Origin: Pseudomonadota bacterium
GTDB lineage: Bacteria; Pseudomonadota; Alphaproteobacteria; Micropepsales; Micropepsaceae
Assembly (NCBI GenBank): GCA_021851325.1
Contig: JAJZDZ010000001.1
Location: 1-64,000, forward strand
Direction of reading: 5' to 3'
Length of the DNA stretch: 64,000 nt
Position numbers and translations under genes: made by a program
Shown: positions 1 through 8,843 of the stretch, one piece after another
How positions within the stretch are numbered: the stretch's first letter is position 1
Layout of the letters: each line of letters begins with the position of its first letter
Notes under the pieces: model-generated
Databases searched by the model: none
What the model saw: the letters and a program-made list of their open reading frames with translations, nothing else
Told to the model about the DNA's origin: nothing

Positions 1-146
1 GCCATCGCGACACATTGGGCGAATACTGAAAGCACATTCTTGGCCTGAACCAGCCCGGCGTAGAAAAAACCGAGCGCTGGCAACGTCATCAGCAGCACCA
101 GTGCCGACGACATCATCAGCCAGGCATTGTCCGCCCCGTCGATCAT
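1..146 (-). CDS. amtB: Ammonium transporter AmtB, N-terminal fragment (runs off the left edge)
   Basis: Read on the minus strand from the ATG at 146, this gives 48 residues before the window ends. The segment DNAWLMMSSALVLLMTLPAL followed by FFYAGLVQAKNVLSVFAQC matches the start of mature Amt/MEP channels: first transmembrane helix, then the conserved FY-G-L loop leading into helix 2. These proteins conduct ammonium across the inner membrane. A GGAG stands 8 nt before the ATG. The start lacks the longer cleaved signal seen in some AmtB proteins. No PII gene (glnK) lies directly upstream, although glnK-amtB is the usual order; a PII gene (glnB) sits about 38 kb away. Identity is fairly secure from the motif; everything after residue 48 is outside the window. 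Confidence 0.85.
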   Translation of the reverse strand, partial: MIDGADNAWLMMSSALVLLMTLPALGFFYAGLVQAKNVLSVFAQCVAM

Positions 147-613
147 CGTGTCTCCAAGTCGTAAAAACAGCCCCAGTCGCACCTGTGCCGGACCTAACCA
201 GCCTCACAATGCGGCATCATGCTCCCATTTCTAGGCAGGTTGGGCCCCCATTGCCAATAGCCAGCCGCTGGGGGGGCCAGGGTATCTGCCACCACATCCG
301 GCTTGCCATCTCCTGAGTGCAACCACGGCGTGAGCGTCCGCACCGTCAGGGAGCCGTGGTCCATCGGGCTCACAGATTAGGCTTAGGGATGAAAGCCTGC
401 GCAACCGGCCCCGTCGTGCCCCCTGCCCAGTGCAGCCTGCTGACGCTGCCAGCATCCTATCTGGCCCGCATAAAGGTTGCATCCGTCATTGCTCACGACC
501 AGAGAGCGGACAGGCCAGGCCACCACATGGGATCATAACGGCGCTACCTGTGGCGCGCCTTTTGCGCTACTAAAGAAATTATGGCGGATCATGTTTAGGG
601 CAAGGACCTGGCG
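147..613. other. Intergenic region, no convincing gene
   Basis: These 467 bases separate the divergent amtB and amidohydrolase genes. Short open frames exist on both strands, but their translations are rich in Arg, Pro and Cys, lack recognisable motifs and have no good ribosome-binding sites. I find no tRNA, no clear sigma-54 promoter and no terminator with a U-tract. Promoters for both flanking genes must lie here, but I cannot place them. Confidence 0.6.
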
Positions 614-1834
614 ATGACACGAAAGCTGTTTGAAAACGCGCTCATTTTTGATGGCACGAGGTCAGAGCTGCTGGCCGATTGTTTTGTGGCCGTTGAAAAC
701 GACATCATCCAGTCGGTCGGCAAGGAAAGGCCTGAGGGTCGATTTGAACAGGTGGTCGATCTGAAGGGGGCGGTGATGCTGCCCGGATTCATTGACGCGC
801 ATTTTCATGCCTACGCCGTTGAGATCGATCTCGCCAAACTCGAGTACTATCCGGCAACCTATGTCGCTCAACGTAGCAGGCACCTGATGGAACAGGCACT
901 GAGGCGAGGCTTCACCACAGTGCGCGACGTCGGCGGCGCTGATTACGGCTTATGGAGGGCGATCGAGGAAGGATACGTCTTGGGTCCCCGCCTGTTCTAT
1001 TGCGGTCGCGCCTTCAGTCAGGCTGGCGGCCACGGCGACAGCCGGGCGCCCCATATGGAATGGCAACCTTGCGGGTGCTCCGCTCACAGAGGTATCGCTG
1101 AGGTTGTTGACGGCGTCGATGCAATTCGCAAATCCGCGCGTGAGGCTCTGCGCCAAGGGGCGCATCATTTGAAAATTTTTGTCTCCGGCGGCATAGCCTC
1201 TCCAAGTGACCCCATCTGGATGCAGCAGTTCTCCGAAGCGGAGATCGCCACGGTGGTCGACGAGGCTACGCGTCGCCGGGCCTATGTTGCGGCCCACGCC
1301 TACACTGCAGAGACCATCAGTAGGGCTGTGCGCCTGGGGGTACGCTCGATAGAGCACGCCAATCTTATCGACAAGGTTGCCGCCGCCGATGTCAGCCGTC
1401 ATGGCGCATATGTTGTTCCGACCCTGGCAACCTATAACAGTCTTTACACTCACGGGCGTGCCATGGGGGCACCTGAGCACCTTCTTGAAAAGCTTGAAGT
1501 CGTACGCGGCCGCGGCCTCGAAGCCATCGAGCTGTGCCGCGCGGCCGGCGTCAAGCTCGGCTTTGGAACCGATTTGCTGGGTCCCCTTCATGTTCATCAG
1601 CGCGATGAATTCCGCCTCAGGAGCGAGGTCGAGACCCCGATACAGATTCTGCAGTCGGCCACATCGGTAAACGCCGAGCTTATCAACATGACGGGCAAGC
1701 TTGGCTGCATCTCTCCAGGTGCCTATGCCGATTTCGTGATCGTTGATGGTAATCCGCTCGAAGATCTGTCCCTTCTATACCGTCCTGAGCCGGCAATCCG
1801 GCAAATCTGGAAGGCAGGCGTGCTTGTAGCTTGA
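614..1834 (+). CDS. Metal-dependent amidohydrolase (imidazolonepropionase/prolidase-like)
   Basis: This 406-residue protein belongs to the COG1228 type of the amidohydrolase superfamily, cytosolic metal-dependent hydrolases that cut C-N bonds in cyclic amides or Xaa-Pro dipeptides. An N-terminal beta-sandwich segment is followed by the metal-binding DAHFHAY (His63, His65), a candidate carboxylated lysine in HHLKIFVSGG (Lys187), metal ligands at His228 (AAHAY) and His248 (IEHANL), and the catalytic Asp320 in FGTDLLG. The C-terminal stretch with GAYADFVIVDGNPLED is typical of the family. AAGGA lies 7 nt before the ATG. It stands alone, with non-coding DNA on both sides, so the substrate cannot be inferred from context. 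Confidence 0.85.
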   Translation: MTRKLFENALIFDGTRSELLADCFVAVENDIIQSVGKERPEGRFEQVVDLKGAVMLPGFIDAHFHAYAVEIDLAKLEYYPATYVAQRSRHLMEQALRRGFTTVRDVGGADYGLWRAIEEGYVLGPRLFYCGRAFSQAGGHGDSRAPHMEWQPCGCSAHRGIAEVVDGVDAIRKSAREALRQGAHHLKIFVSGGIASPSDPIWMQQFSEAEIATVVDEATRRRAYVAAHAYTAETISRAVRLGVRSIEHANLIDKVAAADVSRHGAYVVPTLATYNSLYTHGRAMGAPEHLLEKLEVVRGRGLEAIELCRAAGVKLGFGTDLLGPLHVHQRDEFRLRSEVETPIQILQSATSVNAELINMTGKLGCISPGAYADFVIVDGNPLEDLSLLYRPEPAIRQIWKAGVLVA

Positions 1835-2139
1835 AACCTGGGCGCACGGCATTGCTCAGACACTTCGAGCCACGGAAAACACCGACGATGTTGCAATGCA
1901 ACCATGACAGCGCGGGGAAGCTGGCAAATGCCTTCTGCATGCGGGTCTGAAGGCCCTGGGCCCCAGAGTATCCAGTGCCTTGCGCAGGCGGAGGTAACTT
2001 TTGGGGGCCTTCAAGCAGCTCCACGAGGTTACAATTGCGCGAGGCCGGAGGCTTTCCGGCGCCAGGTTCTACCAAAGCCCTAGCGCGGCCCCGTGAATTA
2101 CCTTTACACTCACGATCGGGGTGACTGGGCTATGGCTGG
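1835..2139. other. Intergenic region upstream of the metal-efflux cluster
   Basis: About 305 bases with no gene I can support. Open frames on the minus strand continue antisense from the amidohydrolase and have no family resemblance. There is a short palindromic TTGCAATGCAA near 1890. The promoter for the efflux cluster probably lies in the 2080-2140 part, but no MerR-type long-spacer promoter is evident. Confidence 0.5.
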
Positions 2140-2523
2140 ATGAAAGCTGCCGCATACATCCGGCTTAAACGTCGGCGCTGGAGGATGGAGCTTCGGCACA
2201 TTGCGGTGCTCGTGCTCATCGCATTCAACCTTCAGGCCTATATTGCGCAAAGCCATATCGAAGGCTGGCAGTTGCGGGTCAGTGATGGCCTGATCCAGAC
2301 CCATTCCGCTCCCGCCAGGGTTCCTCTCACCGGCCATCGTGCGCACCTGCAATGCCCGTTATGTCTTGCGGTTCTTCATGCCGGTGCCTTTATTGGTCCC
2401 GCACCACTGCTGTGGCTCGGCCCCTCGCTGTGGGTGCAGGTCGTAGTGATTGTGCTGAACGTGCAGCAACGCAGGCCGGCTCTGGCTCATATCTGGCGAA
2501 GCAGGGCTCCTCCTGCCCTCTAG
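2140..2523 (+). CDS. DUF2946-like small membrane-associated protein
   Basis: This 127-residue product resembles the DUF2946 family, small poorly characterised proteins often encoded beside metal-handling genes. It has a hydrophobic N-terminal segment (IAVLVLIAFNLQAYIAQSH), a central CPLCLAVLHAGAFIGP motif with a Cys-Pro-Leu-Cys pair that could bind metal, a second hydrophobic stretch and the RSRAPPAL tail characteristic of the family. A later in-frame ATG at 2185 is an alternative start; neither has a well-spaced ribosome-binding site. It precedes the outer-membrane factor of the RND system by 113 bp on the same strand, suggesting cotranscription. Function unknown; a metal-linked role is inference from the CPxC motif and neighbours. 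Confidence 0.6.
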   Translation: MKAAAYIRLKRRRWRMELRHIAVLVLIAFNLQAYIAQSHIEGWQLRVSDGLIQTHSAPARVPLTGHRAHLQCPLCLAVLHAGAFIGPAPLLWLGPSLWVQVVVIVLNVQQRRPALAHIWRSRAPPAL

Positions 2524-2636
2524 GTCGCGCGCCTCGACGCGTCGCCGCCGCTGCAACGTCACGTGTATCGGGTAACCGGGCGACTGCCTTCTGCCCCAGT
2601 GGCGGCTGCAGACTTACCAATTTCCATGGAACCACG

Positions 2637-4139
2637 ATGAGCGAATACTCTATGCGCGCTGTGCCACGCGCCGCCATTCTGGCCGGACTGCTCCCACTTT
2701 TACTTGCGGGCTGTGCGGTAGGACCCAACTTCAAGCGGCCGCACCCTCCTGCCGTGTCCGGTTACACCGCCACACCGCTCACTTCCGCGACCGCAACGTC
2801 AGGAGTGGTTGCTGGCAGCGCCCAACACTTTGCAGTCGGACGCAAAGTCGCTGGAGCCTGGTGGACACTGTTTCGCTCCCGACCTCTGGACCGACTGATC
2901 CAGGAGGCGATCACCAACAATTCCGACCTGAAAGCAGCACAGGCGGCGCTGCGTGTGGCCCAGGAAACCCAATGGGCCCAGCGCGGATCGTTTTTTCCCT
3001 CAGCAGCACTGGGTCTGTCCGCCTCACGCAATCGGGGATCCGTATTGCTTGCCCCGGTCCCCGCCAACAATGCGCTTCTTTACGACCTTTTCACGCCAGA
3101 AGTTACGGTCTCCTATACCCCCGATGTATTCGGCCTGAACCGTCGCACAGCGGAATCACTTGCGGCCCAGACCCAGTCCGCACGATTTGAGATGGTTGCG
3201 ACCTACAACACCCTTGTGGGCAATGTTGTGGTAACCGCGATCCAACTCGCGGCACTCGATGCCCAGATCAATGCGACGCACAAGCTTGTCGCCATGAACA
3301 GGCGCATGGCACGGATCCTCAAATTTCAGTTTGAAAAAGGCTATGCCAGCGGCGTTGATTATGCAGCCCAGAAATCCCAGCTGGCGGAAGTCGCAGGCAC
3401 ACTTCCTCCGCTGCAAAAACAACGCGCCCAGCTGCATGACCTGCTAGCCGTTCTCATTGGCCGCTTTCCAGCTCAGGAACCAAAATACGGGATCACCCTC
3501 TCCAGCCTTGTTCTGCCCAAAAGCATTCCGCTCAGCCTACCGTCGCAACTCGTGCGCCAGCGACCTGATATCAGACAGGCGGAAGCCAATTTGCACGCAG
3601 CAAGTGCACAGATTGGTGTCGCCATCGCCAATATGCTGCCAAACATCCAGTTAACTGCCAGCGCGGGCAACGCGGCCATCGGCTTCAACAAGCTCTTCAC
3701 GCCCGGTACCGATTTCTGGGATCTTGGCGCAGCATTGACAGCGCCGATCTTTCAGGGCGGAGCCCTGCTCCATCAGGAACTTGCCGCGCGTGCTGCCTAC
3801 CGGGAGGCCGCCGCGCAATATCGCAGCACAGTTCTGACCGCGTTTCAGAATGTTGCCGACACTCTCGCAGCGCTGCAGCAAGACGCGCAGGGGCTCAAGG
3901 CCGCCGCAGCCGCCCAGCGCGCCGCCAGAACTACCTTCCGCCTCGTGAGCAGGCAGGAAAAAGACGGTTACGCCAACACGCTAGCCCTGCTGAACGCCGA
4001 ACAGGCCTACCAGCAGGCGCAGATCAACCTCGTACAGGCCGAGGCCAACCGCTTCGCCGACACCGCAGCGCTGTTTCAGGCGCTGGGTGGGGGCTGGTGG
4101 AACCGCACGGCAATGAGCAAGGACAGCCATGACCACTAA
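2637..4139 (+). CDS. NodT-family outer-membrane efflux lipoprotein
   Basis: Outer-membrane factor of a tripartite RND pump, 500 residues from the ATG at 2637. That start is chosen because it puts a lipoprotein signal at the N-terminus: a basic stretch, a hydrophobic core, then LLLAGC with lipidated Cys26, followed by the family signature AVGPNFKRP. The rest shows the two repeated OEP domains (for example LVRQRPDIRQAEANLHAASAQIGVA and a C-terminal GYANTLALLNAEQAYQQAQ). It would form the trimeric channel across the outer membrane that docks with the adaptor and pump encoded next. The open frame extends upstream to 2352, but that part overlaps the preceding gene in another frame and would bury the signal peptide. 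Confidence 0.9.
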   Translation: MSEYSMRAVPRAAILAGLLPLLLAGCAVGPNFKRPHPPAVSGYTATPLTSATATSGVVAGSAQHFAVGRKVAGAWWTLFRSRPLDRLIQEAITNNSDLKAAQAALRVAQETQWAQRGSFFPSAALGLSASRNRGSVLLAPVPANNALLYDLFTPEVTVSYTPDVFGLNRRTAESLAAQTQSARFEMVATYNTLVGNVVVTAIQLAALDAQINATHKLVAMNRRMARILKFQFEKGYASGVDYAAQKSQLAEVAGTLPPLQKQRAQLHDLLAVLIGRFPAQEPKYGITLSSLVLPKSIPLSLPSQLVRQRPDIRQAEANLHAASAQIGVAIANMLPNIQLTASAGNAAIGFNKLFTPGTDFWDLGAALTAPIFQGGALLHQELAARAAYREAAAQYRSTVLTAFQNVADTLAALQQDAQGLKAAAAAQRAARTTFRLVSRQEKDGYANTLALLNAEQAYQQAQINLVQAEANRFADTAALFQALGGGWWNRTAMSKDSHDH

Positions 4140-5313
4140 ATCATGCGGCGGGAGCGTTCCCGTACAACCAGAAACAGGCAGGCACGGGCGCAAGCATCTT
4201 GCCATTCTCGCACTTTTATTGTTGCCGCTCGTCGCCTGTGGACCACGTTCCGCACACCATGCGCTGTCATCAAAGCCGAGTAATGTCACACTGACCCCGG
4301 CCCAGCGACAGCATATCGCGATCTATAAGGTCGAGCCCGCCAGCTACCGCAAGAGTGTGATCGCAAACGGCGTTGTCGAATTCGACAAGGACCAGTCGAC
4401 AACCATACTTGCTCCGATCTCCGGACCGGTTACCCGTCTTCTCGCCACACTAGGCCAGAAGGTGAAAAAGGGCACGCCTCTGGCAACGGTGGCATCCCCG
4501 GACTACGCCACTGCCGTTGGCGCCTATCAGACAGCGATCGCAACGGCACGTGCCGCCCGCCACGTGGCGGACATGGACAGGGATCTTCTGAAGCATCATG
4601 GCGTATCGCAGCGCGAGGCCGAACAGGCGGAAGCGGACGCGGTCAGTGCGGAAGCCAACGAGCGCGCCGCTCGACAAACCCTCCGGTCGCTAAACGTCTC
4701 AGCCAGGATCATCGCGGCCGCCGCTGCAGGCCGCCCGGTTGGCGCAGTCGAGGGCATGATCCGCTCTCCCATACCCGGGACCGTCGTCGGCAAGACAATT
4801 TCGCCCGGCGAACTGCTTCAGGCTGGTTCAACGCGCTGTTTCACCATCGCTAACCTCTCGCACATGTGGGTCATGGCACAGGTGTTCGGTTCAGACCTCA
4901 GACAGGTTCATGTCGGCGACCCAGTTACGGTGATGACCGGCATCAAGGGTGGACGATTTACAGGCCAGGTTGACAACATTGCGGCGGTTGTCGATCCCCA
5001 TACCCGCTCGGTAGCCGTGCGCGTGCTCGTCGACAATCCCGGTGAATTCCTCAAGCAACTGATGTATGTGCGCGTCAGGATCGAGGACAAGAAGCCCAGC
5101 ACCGGGCTTCTGGTTCCAGTCTCTGCGGTATTGCGCGACAGCAACAATCTGCCATTTGTTTACATCGAGGAACCCGATGGCAGCTTTGCCCGCCGCAGCG
5201 TTCGGTTGGGCTACCGCTTTGGCGATCGTTACGCCATCAGCACCGGAATTCATGCCGGCGACCAGGTCGTCGTCAATGGCTCCCTCTTCCTCCAATTCAT
5301 GCAGAACCAATGA
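4129..5313 (+). CDS. RND efflux periplasmic adaptor (CzcB/HlyD family lipoprotein)
   Basis: Membrane-fusion protein of 394 residues linking the inner-membrane pump to the outer-membrane factor. A hydrophobic segment ends in LPLVAC (lipobox, Cys37), so it is probably anchored as a periplasmic lipoprotein. Visible parts are a barrel-sandwich (lipoyl-like) half (ISGPVTRLLATLGQKVKKGTPLATV), a helical hairpin at about residues 125-195, the second lipoyl half (MIRSPIPGTVVGKTISPGEL), and beta-barrel and membrane-proximal domains up to the end. It overlaps the preceding gene by 11 bp and the next by 4 bp, so all three are almost certainly translated as one operon. No His-rich N-terminal metal-binding stretch is present, so the ion cannot be told. 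Confidence 0.9.
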   Translation: MTTKSCGGSVPVQPETGRHGRKHLAILALLLLPLVACGPRSAHHALSSKPSNVTLTPAQRQHIAIYKVEPASYRKSVIANGVVEFDKDQSTTILAPISGPVTRLLATLGQKVKKGTPLATVASPDYATAVGAYQTAIATARAARHVADMDRDLLKHHGVSQREAEQAEADAVSAEANERAARQTLRSLNVSARIIAAAAAGRPVGAVEGMIRSPIPGTVVGKTISPGELLQAGSTRCFTIANLSHMWVMAQVFGSDLRQVHVGDPVTVMTGIKGGRFTGQVDNIAAVVDPHTRSVAVRVLVDNPGEFLKQLMYVRVRIEDKKPSTGLLVPVSAVLRDSNNLPFVYIEEPDGSFARRSVRLGYRFGDRYAISTGIHAGDQVVVNGSLFLQFMQNQ

Positions 5314-8300
5314 GCGATCCGTTGCCTGCCCCCGAACAGGAGCCGCGTGCGGCTTCCATTATGAACAAGATTGTGGCGACCTCGCTGGCCCAGCCGCTGC
5401 TTGTGCTTCTGATGACCTTCCTGCTGCTTGCGGCAGGAACACGGGCGCTTGATCGGCTGCCTGTCGATGCCTACCCCGACCTCTCTCCGCCCATGGTCGA
5501 GGTGATCACGCAGTGGCCCGGCCACGCGGCCGAAGAAGTAGAGCGTTTGATCACTGTACCGCTCGAGCGCGGCATGAATGGGATCCCGAAACTCAAGACG
5601 ATTCGATCTATCTCGCTCTATGGCTTGTCAGATGTCACGCTTACCTTCCGCAACGGAACCGACAATTATTTCGCGCGCCAGCGCGTCTTCAACCGTCTGG
5701 CTGGGCTCAGCCTCCCCAGCGGGGTTAGCCCCTCAATCTCACCATTATCCTCGCCATCCGGCTTAATCTACCGCTATGTCCTACAAAGTTCGGATCGCAC
5801 CGCGACCGAACTGAAAACCATCGAGGACTGGATCGTCGCGCCGCAATACCGCTCGGTTCCGGGAGTTGCAGATGACTCAGGTTTTGGTGGCGGCACCATG
5901 CAGTACCAGGTGCTGCTCAATCCTCTTAAACTCGCCGGTGACGGGCTCACGGTTGCACAGGTGGAAAGCTCACTCGCCGCCAATAACGCCAATGCCGGCG
6001 GAGGCTTTTATTCTCAGGGCGGTCAATTTTACTACGTCAGGGGCATGGGACGCCTCAAGACACTTAAGGACATCGGCAACGTCGTTGTTGCAGTCCATCA
6101 CGGTACGCCAATCCTCGTAAAAGACGTCGGACGCGTCGTTACCGGTATAGCACCACGCCTTGGTGAGTTCGGCTATGAAAAAGTGAATGACGCGGTCGAA
6201 GGCGTCATCATGATGCGGACTGGCGAGAAGACCCAGGATGTATTGAAGCGGGTGGAAGCCAAAACACGACAGCTGAACGAACACGTCCTGCCCAAGGACG
6301 TCAAGATTCACCCGTTTTACGACCGCAGCGATCTCATCGCCCTGACCACACAGGTGGTTGAAGGCAATCTGCTACGCGGCATGTTTCTGGTTCTGATCGT
6401 TCTCGTATTCTTTCTTTACGACGCCCGGGCAGGCCTGATCGTGGCGGTCACGATACCTCTTGCACTGCTCTTTGCCTTTATCTGCCTTGATCTGCAGAAT
6501 GCCTCCGCCAACCTGCTTTCCATAGGCGCAGTCGACTTCGGCATTTTGGTCGATGGCGCGGTGTTCATGGTAGAAAACATCTTCCGGCAGCTCAGCCAGA
6601 ACCGAAATAGCTCGCTTAGCATCGCGGATGTCATCAAGAGCGCAGCAGCGGAAGTAGATCGACCGCTGTTTTATGCCGTTGCGGTGATCGTCGTCAGCTT
6701 CCTGCCCATTTATGTGCTCTCGGGTCCCTCTGGTAAGCTGTTCAAGCCCATGGCAGACACCATGGTTTTTGCTCTGGTGGGGTCTTTGATCGTGACCCTC
6801 ACGCTGCTGCCCGTGCTCTGCGCCTGGTTCATGCGTCATGGTGTGCGGGAGCGCCGCAATCCTGGCTATGAAATCATCCGTCGGGCTTATATCCGTGGCC
6901 TCGATTTCTGCCTTGCCCGGCCGTGGAAAACGACCTTTGTGTCGGCGGCACTCCTTTGTGGCTCCCTCCTGCTCATCCCGGGGATAGGAGCGGAGTTTAT
7001 GCCGCACATGGATGAAGGCGCCCTATGGGTACGGGCTACCATGCCCTACACCATATCCTTTAATGAAGCTGCCAGAATTACGCCCAAGATCCGCCAGATC
7101 TTGAGCTCGTTTCCACAAGTTACAGTCGTAACATCCGAGCTGGGCCGACCTGACGATGGTACGGACTCGACCGGATTCTTCAATGTCGAGTTCTATGTTG
7201 GCCTGAAGCCCTATTCAGACTGGACCGGCCGTTACACCACAAAGCCAGAACTCATAAGAGCGATGGACAAAAAGCTCCGTACCCTTCCTGGCATTATCTT
7301 CAACTATACGCAGCCTGCCGAAGATGCTGTCGACGAGGCCGAGACAGGATTAAAAAGCGCACTTGCTGTTAAGGTATTTGGCCCCAGCCTTCAGACCCTC
7401 CAGGCCAAGGGCAAACAGATCAAGCAGGTGTTGCAACACGTGCGCGGCATCACCGATGTCAGTCTCGTCCAGGAGCTTGGCCAGCCGAGCCTGACGATCA
7501 AGATCAACCGCGCCAGGATTGCGCGCTATGGCCTCAATGTCGATGATATCAACAGCCTGATCCAGACCGCAATCGGCGGCGACGTCGCCACGCAGGTGGT
7601 GCAAGGTGAGAAACAATTTGATCTCGTGGTACGCTTGGCGCGGCAGTATCGCGACAACGCGCATGAGATCCGCAACATTCCGGTTACAACGCCAGATGGT
7701 CAACAGATTCCACTTAAGGAATTTGCCAGGATCGCCGTCACCGATGGGGCCTCATTCATCTATCGCGAGAATAATTCCCGTTATATTGGCGTGCAGTTCT
7801 CGGTACAGGGACGCGATCTAGCCAGCGCGGTGCAGGACGCAATCAGGCAAGTCAGACGGCAAGTCACAGTGCCGACCGGATACCACCTCGACTGGGGTGG
7901 TGAATATTCCGAGTACACTGCGGCGCGGGCGCAGCTGACGACAATCCTGCCACTCACCGTACTCCTTATCTTCCTCCTCCTCTTTGCCCTTTACAGCAAC
8001 TTCAAGTTTCCGCTCATCACGGTTGGTGGCGTCCTGCTTTCGGCCCCTGCCGGGGGACTTGCCGCACTCTGGATCACAGGTACGCCGTTGTCGGTGTCAT
8101 CAGGGGTCGGGTTTCTCGCCCTTTTTGGCGTTTCGGTGCTGACCGCAGTCGTCTACATATCCTATGTCAACGAACTGCGACGCGGCGGCACACCGCTTGC
8201 AGAGGCCATCCGCGAGGGGGCCATTCTCAAGCTGCGGCCGATCATGATGACCGCGCTGGTAGCCTCGATCGGGCTGCTTCCAGCTGCCCTGGCAACCGGC

Positions 8301-8435
8301 GTCGGCACCGACACCCAGCGACCGTTCGCGATCGTGATCGTGGCAGGACTTATCACCCGCCTTGTCATCAGCGTGTTTTTGATGCCGGTGCTCTACGCCC
8401 TGGTAGCGCGCCCTGGAGACACCCTGAAAGTTTAG
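5310..8435 (+). CDS. HME-RND heavy-metal efflux pump, CzcA/CusA family
   Basis: Inner-membrane proton-driven pump, 1041 residues, the usual length. TM1 lies near residue 30; the porter start PVDAYPDLSPPMVEV and the TM4 motif DFGILVDGAVFMVEN (near residue 409) mark it as heavy-metal-type RND rather than a drug pump. The Asp-Phe-Gly...Val-Asp-Gly form resembles divalent-cation (Zn/Co/Ni/Cd) pumps; copper/silver CusA proteins carry DIGAMVDAA there. The two RND halves are visible, with the second TM bundle at about 890-1035. ATGA overlap with the adaptor gene. The ion exported is inferred from one motif only and should be treated as open. No metal-responsive regulator is encoded nearby. Confidence 0.92.
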   Translation: MSDPLPAPEQEPRAASIMNKIVATSLAQPLLVLLMTFLLLAAGTRALDRLPVDAYPDLSPPMVEVITQWPGHAAEEVERLITVPLERGMNGIPKLKTIRSISLYGLSDVTLTFRNGTDNYFARQRVFNRLAGLSLPSGVSPSISPLSSPSGLIYRYVLQSSDRTATELKTIEDWIVAPQYRSVPGVADDSGFGGGTMQYQVLLNPLKLAGDGLTVAQVESSLAANNANAGGGFYSQGGQFYYVRGMGRLKTLKDIGNVVVAVHHGTPILVKDVGRVVTGIAPRLGEFGYEKVNDAVEGVIMMRTGEKTQDVLKRVEAKTRQLNEHVLPKDVKIHPFYDRSDLIALTTQVVEGNLLRGMFLVLIVLVFFLYDARAGLIVAVTIPLALLFAFICLDLQNASANLLSIGAVDFGILVDGAVFMVENIFRQLSQNRNSSLSIADVIKSAAAEVDRPLFYAVAVIVVSFLPIYVLSGPSGKLFKPMADTMVFALVGSLIVTLTLLPVLCAWFMRHGVRERRNPGYEIIRRAYIRGLDFCLARPWKTTFVSAALLCGSLLLIPGIGAEFMPHMDEGALWVRATMPYTISFNEAARITPKIRQILSSFPQVTVVTSELGRPDDGTDSTGFFNVEFYVGLKPYSDWTGRYTTKPELIRAMDKKLRTLPGIIFNYTQPAEDAVDEAETGLKSALAVKVFGPSLQTLQAKGKQIKQVLQHVRGITDVSLVQELGQPSLTIKINRARIARYGLNVDDINSLIQTAIGGDVATQVVQGEKQFDLVVRLARQYRDNAHEIRNIPVTTPDGQQIPLKEFARIAVTDGASFIYRENNSRYIGVQFSVQGRDLASAVQDAIRQVRRQVTVPTGYHLDWGGEYSEYTAARAQLTTILPLTVLLIFLLLFALYSNFKFPLITVGGVLLSAPAGGLAALWITGTPLSVSSGVGFLALFGVSVLTAVVYISYVNELRRGGTPLAEAIREGAILKLRPIMMTALVASIGLLPAALATGVGTDTQRPFAIVIVAGLITRLVISVFLMPVLYALVARPGDTLKV

Positions 8436-8843
8436 GCCTGAGCCATACCCGCTAAAGCGGCCCATCGGAGCGGCAACCCGGACACAAGCCAGCCTGAATG
8501 TTGCGTGCAGGTACCGCTGCGGGGCGATCACCGCCCTACATTTGGGCCGGCGGCTAGGATCAACGCGCCCACCCGGGAGGCTGGCGCACACCTTGGCGCA
8601 GTCCGAGGCTACCCCTGCGCCCCTCTTGCGCCCCGGCGGGTTTGCCGGTAGGCGGCGCAGGTGCAGTCGCCGCCACCGGTTCTGCGACGATATCTTCCGT
8701 GGGACCTTCGGGGGAGTGCTTGAGGCCTGGTCCGTCACTGAATATATCGGCACCGGATAGGCCACGGGCCAAGCGGGCTAGGCGTGATTTACGGCACGGG
8801 GCCGGGACACGTTAGAGTTTACGGATCAGAAATCGGACACATC
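8436..8843. other. Intergenic region, possible decayed coding sequence
   Basis: About 400 bases between the RND operon and the DedA-rhodanese gene. An open frame on the minus strand (8560-8772, TTG start) gives a 70-residue Pro/Ala/Gly-rich peptide with no recognisable fold; I do not call it a gene. No terminator with a U-tract follows the RND gene. The promoter of the DedA gene is probably near 8780-8840. Confidence 0.4.

Noticed and set aside
147-250. Sigma-54 promoter upstream of amtB (CCGGCACAGGTGCGAC on the minus strand)
   Set aside because: The GG and GC elements do not have the required spacing.
1683-2075. 130-codon minus-strand frame across the amidohydrolase end
   Set aside because: Half of it is antisense to a real gene, and the rest has no recognisable motif.
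8560-8772. 70-codon minus-strand frame with Pro/Ala-rich product
   Set aside because: TTG start, no ribosome-binding site, low-complexity sequence and no family resemblance.
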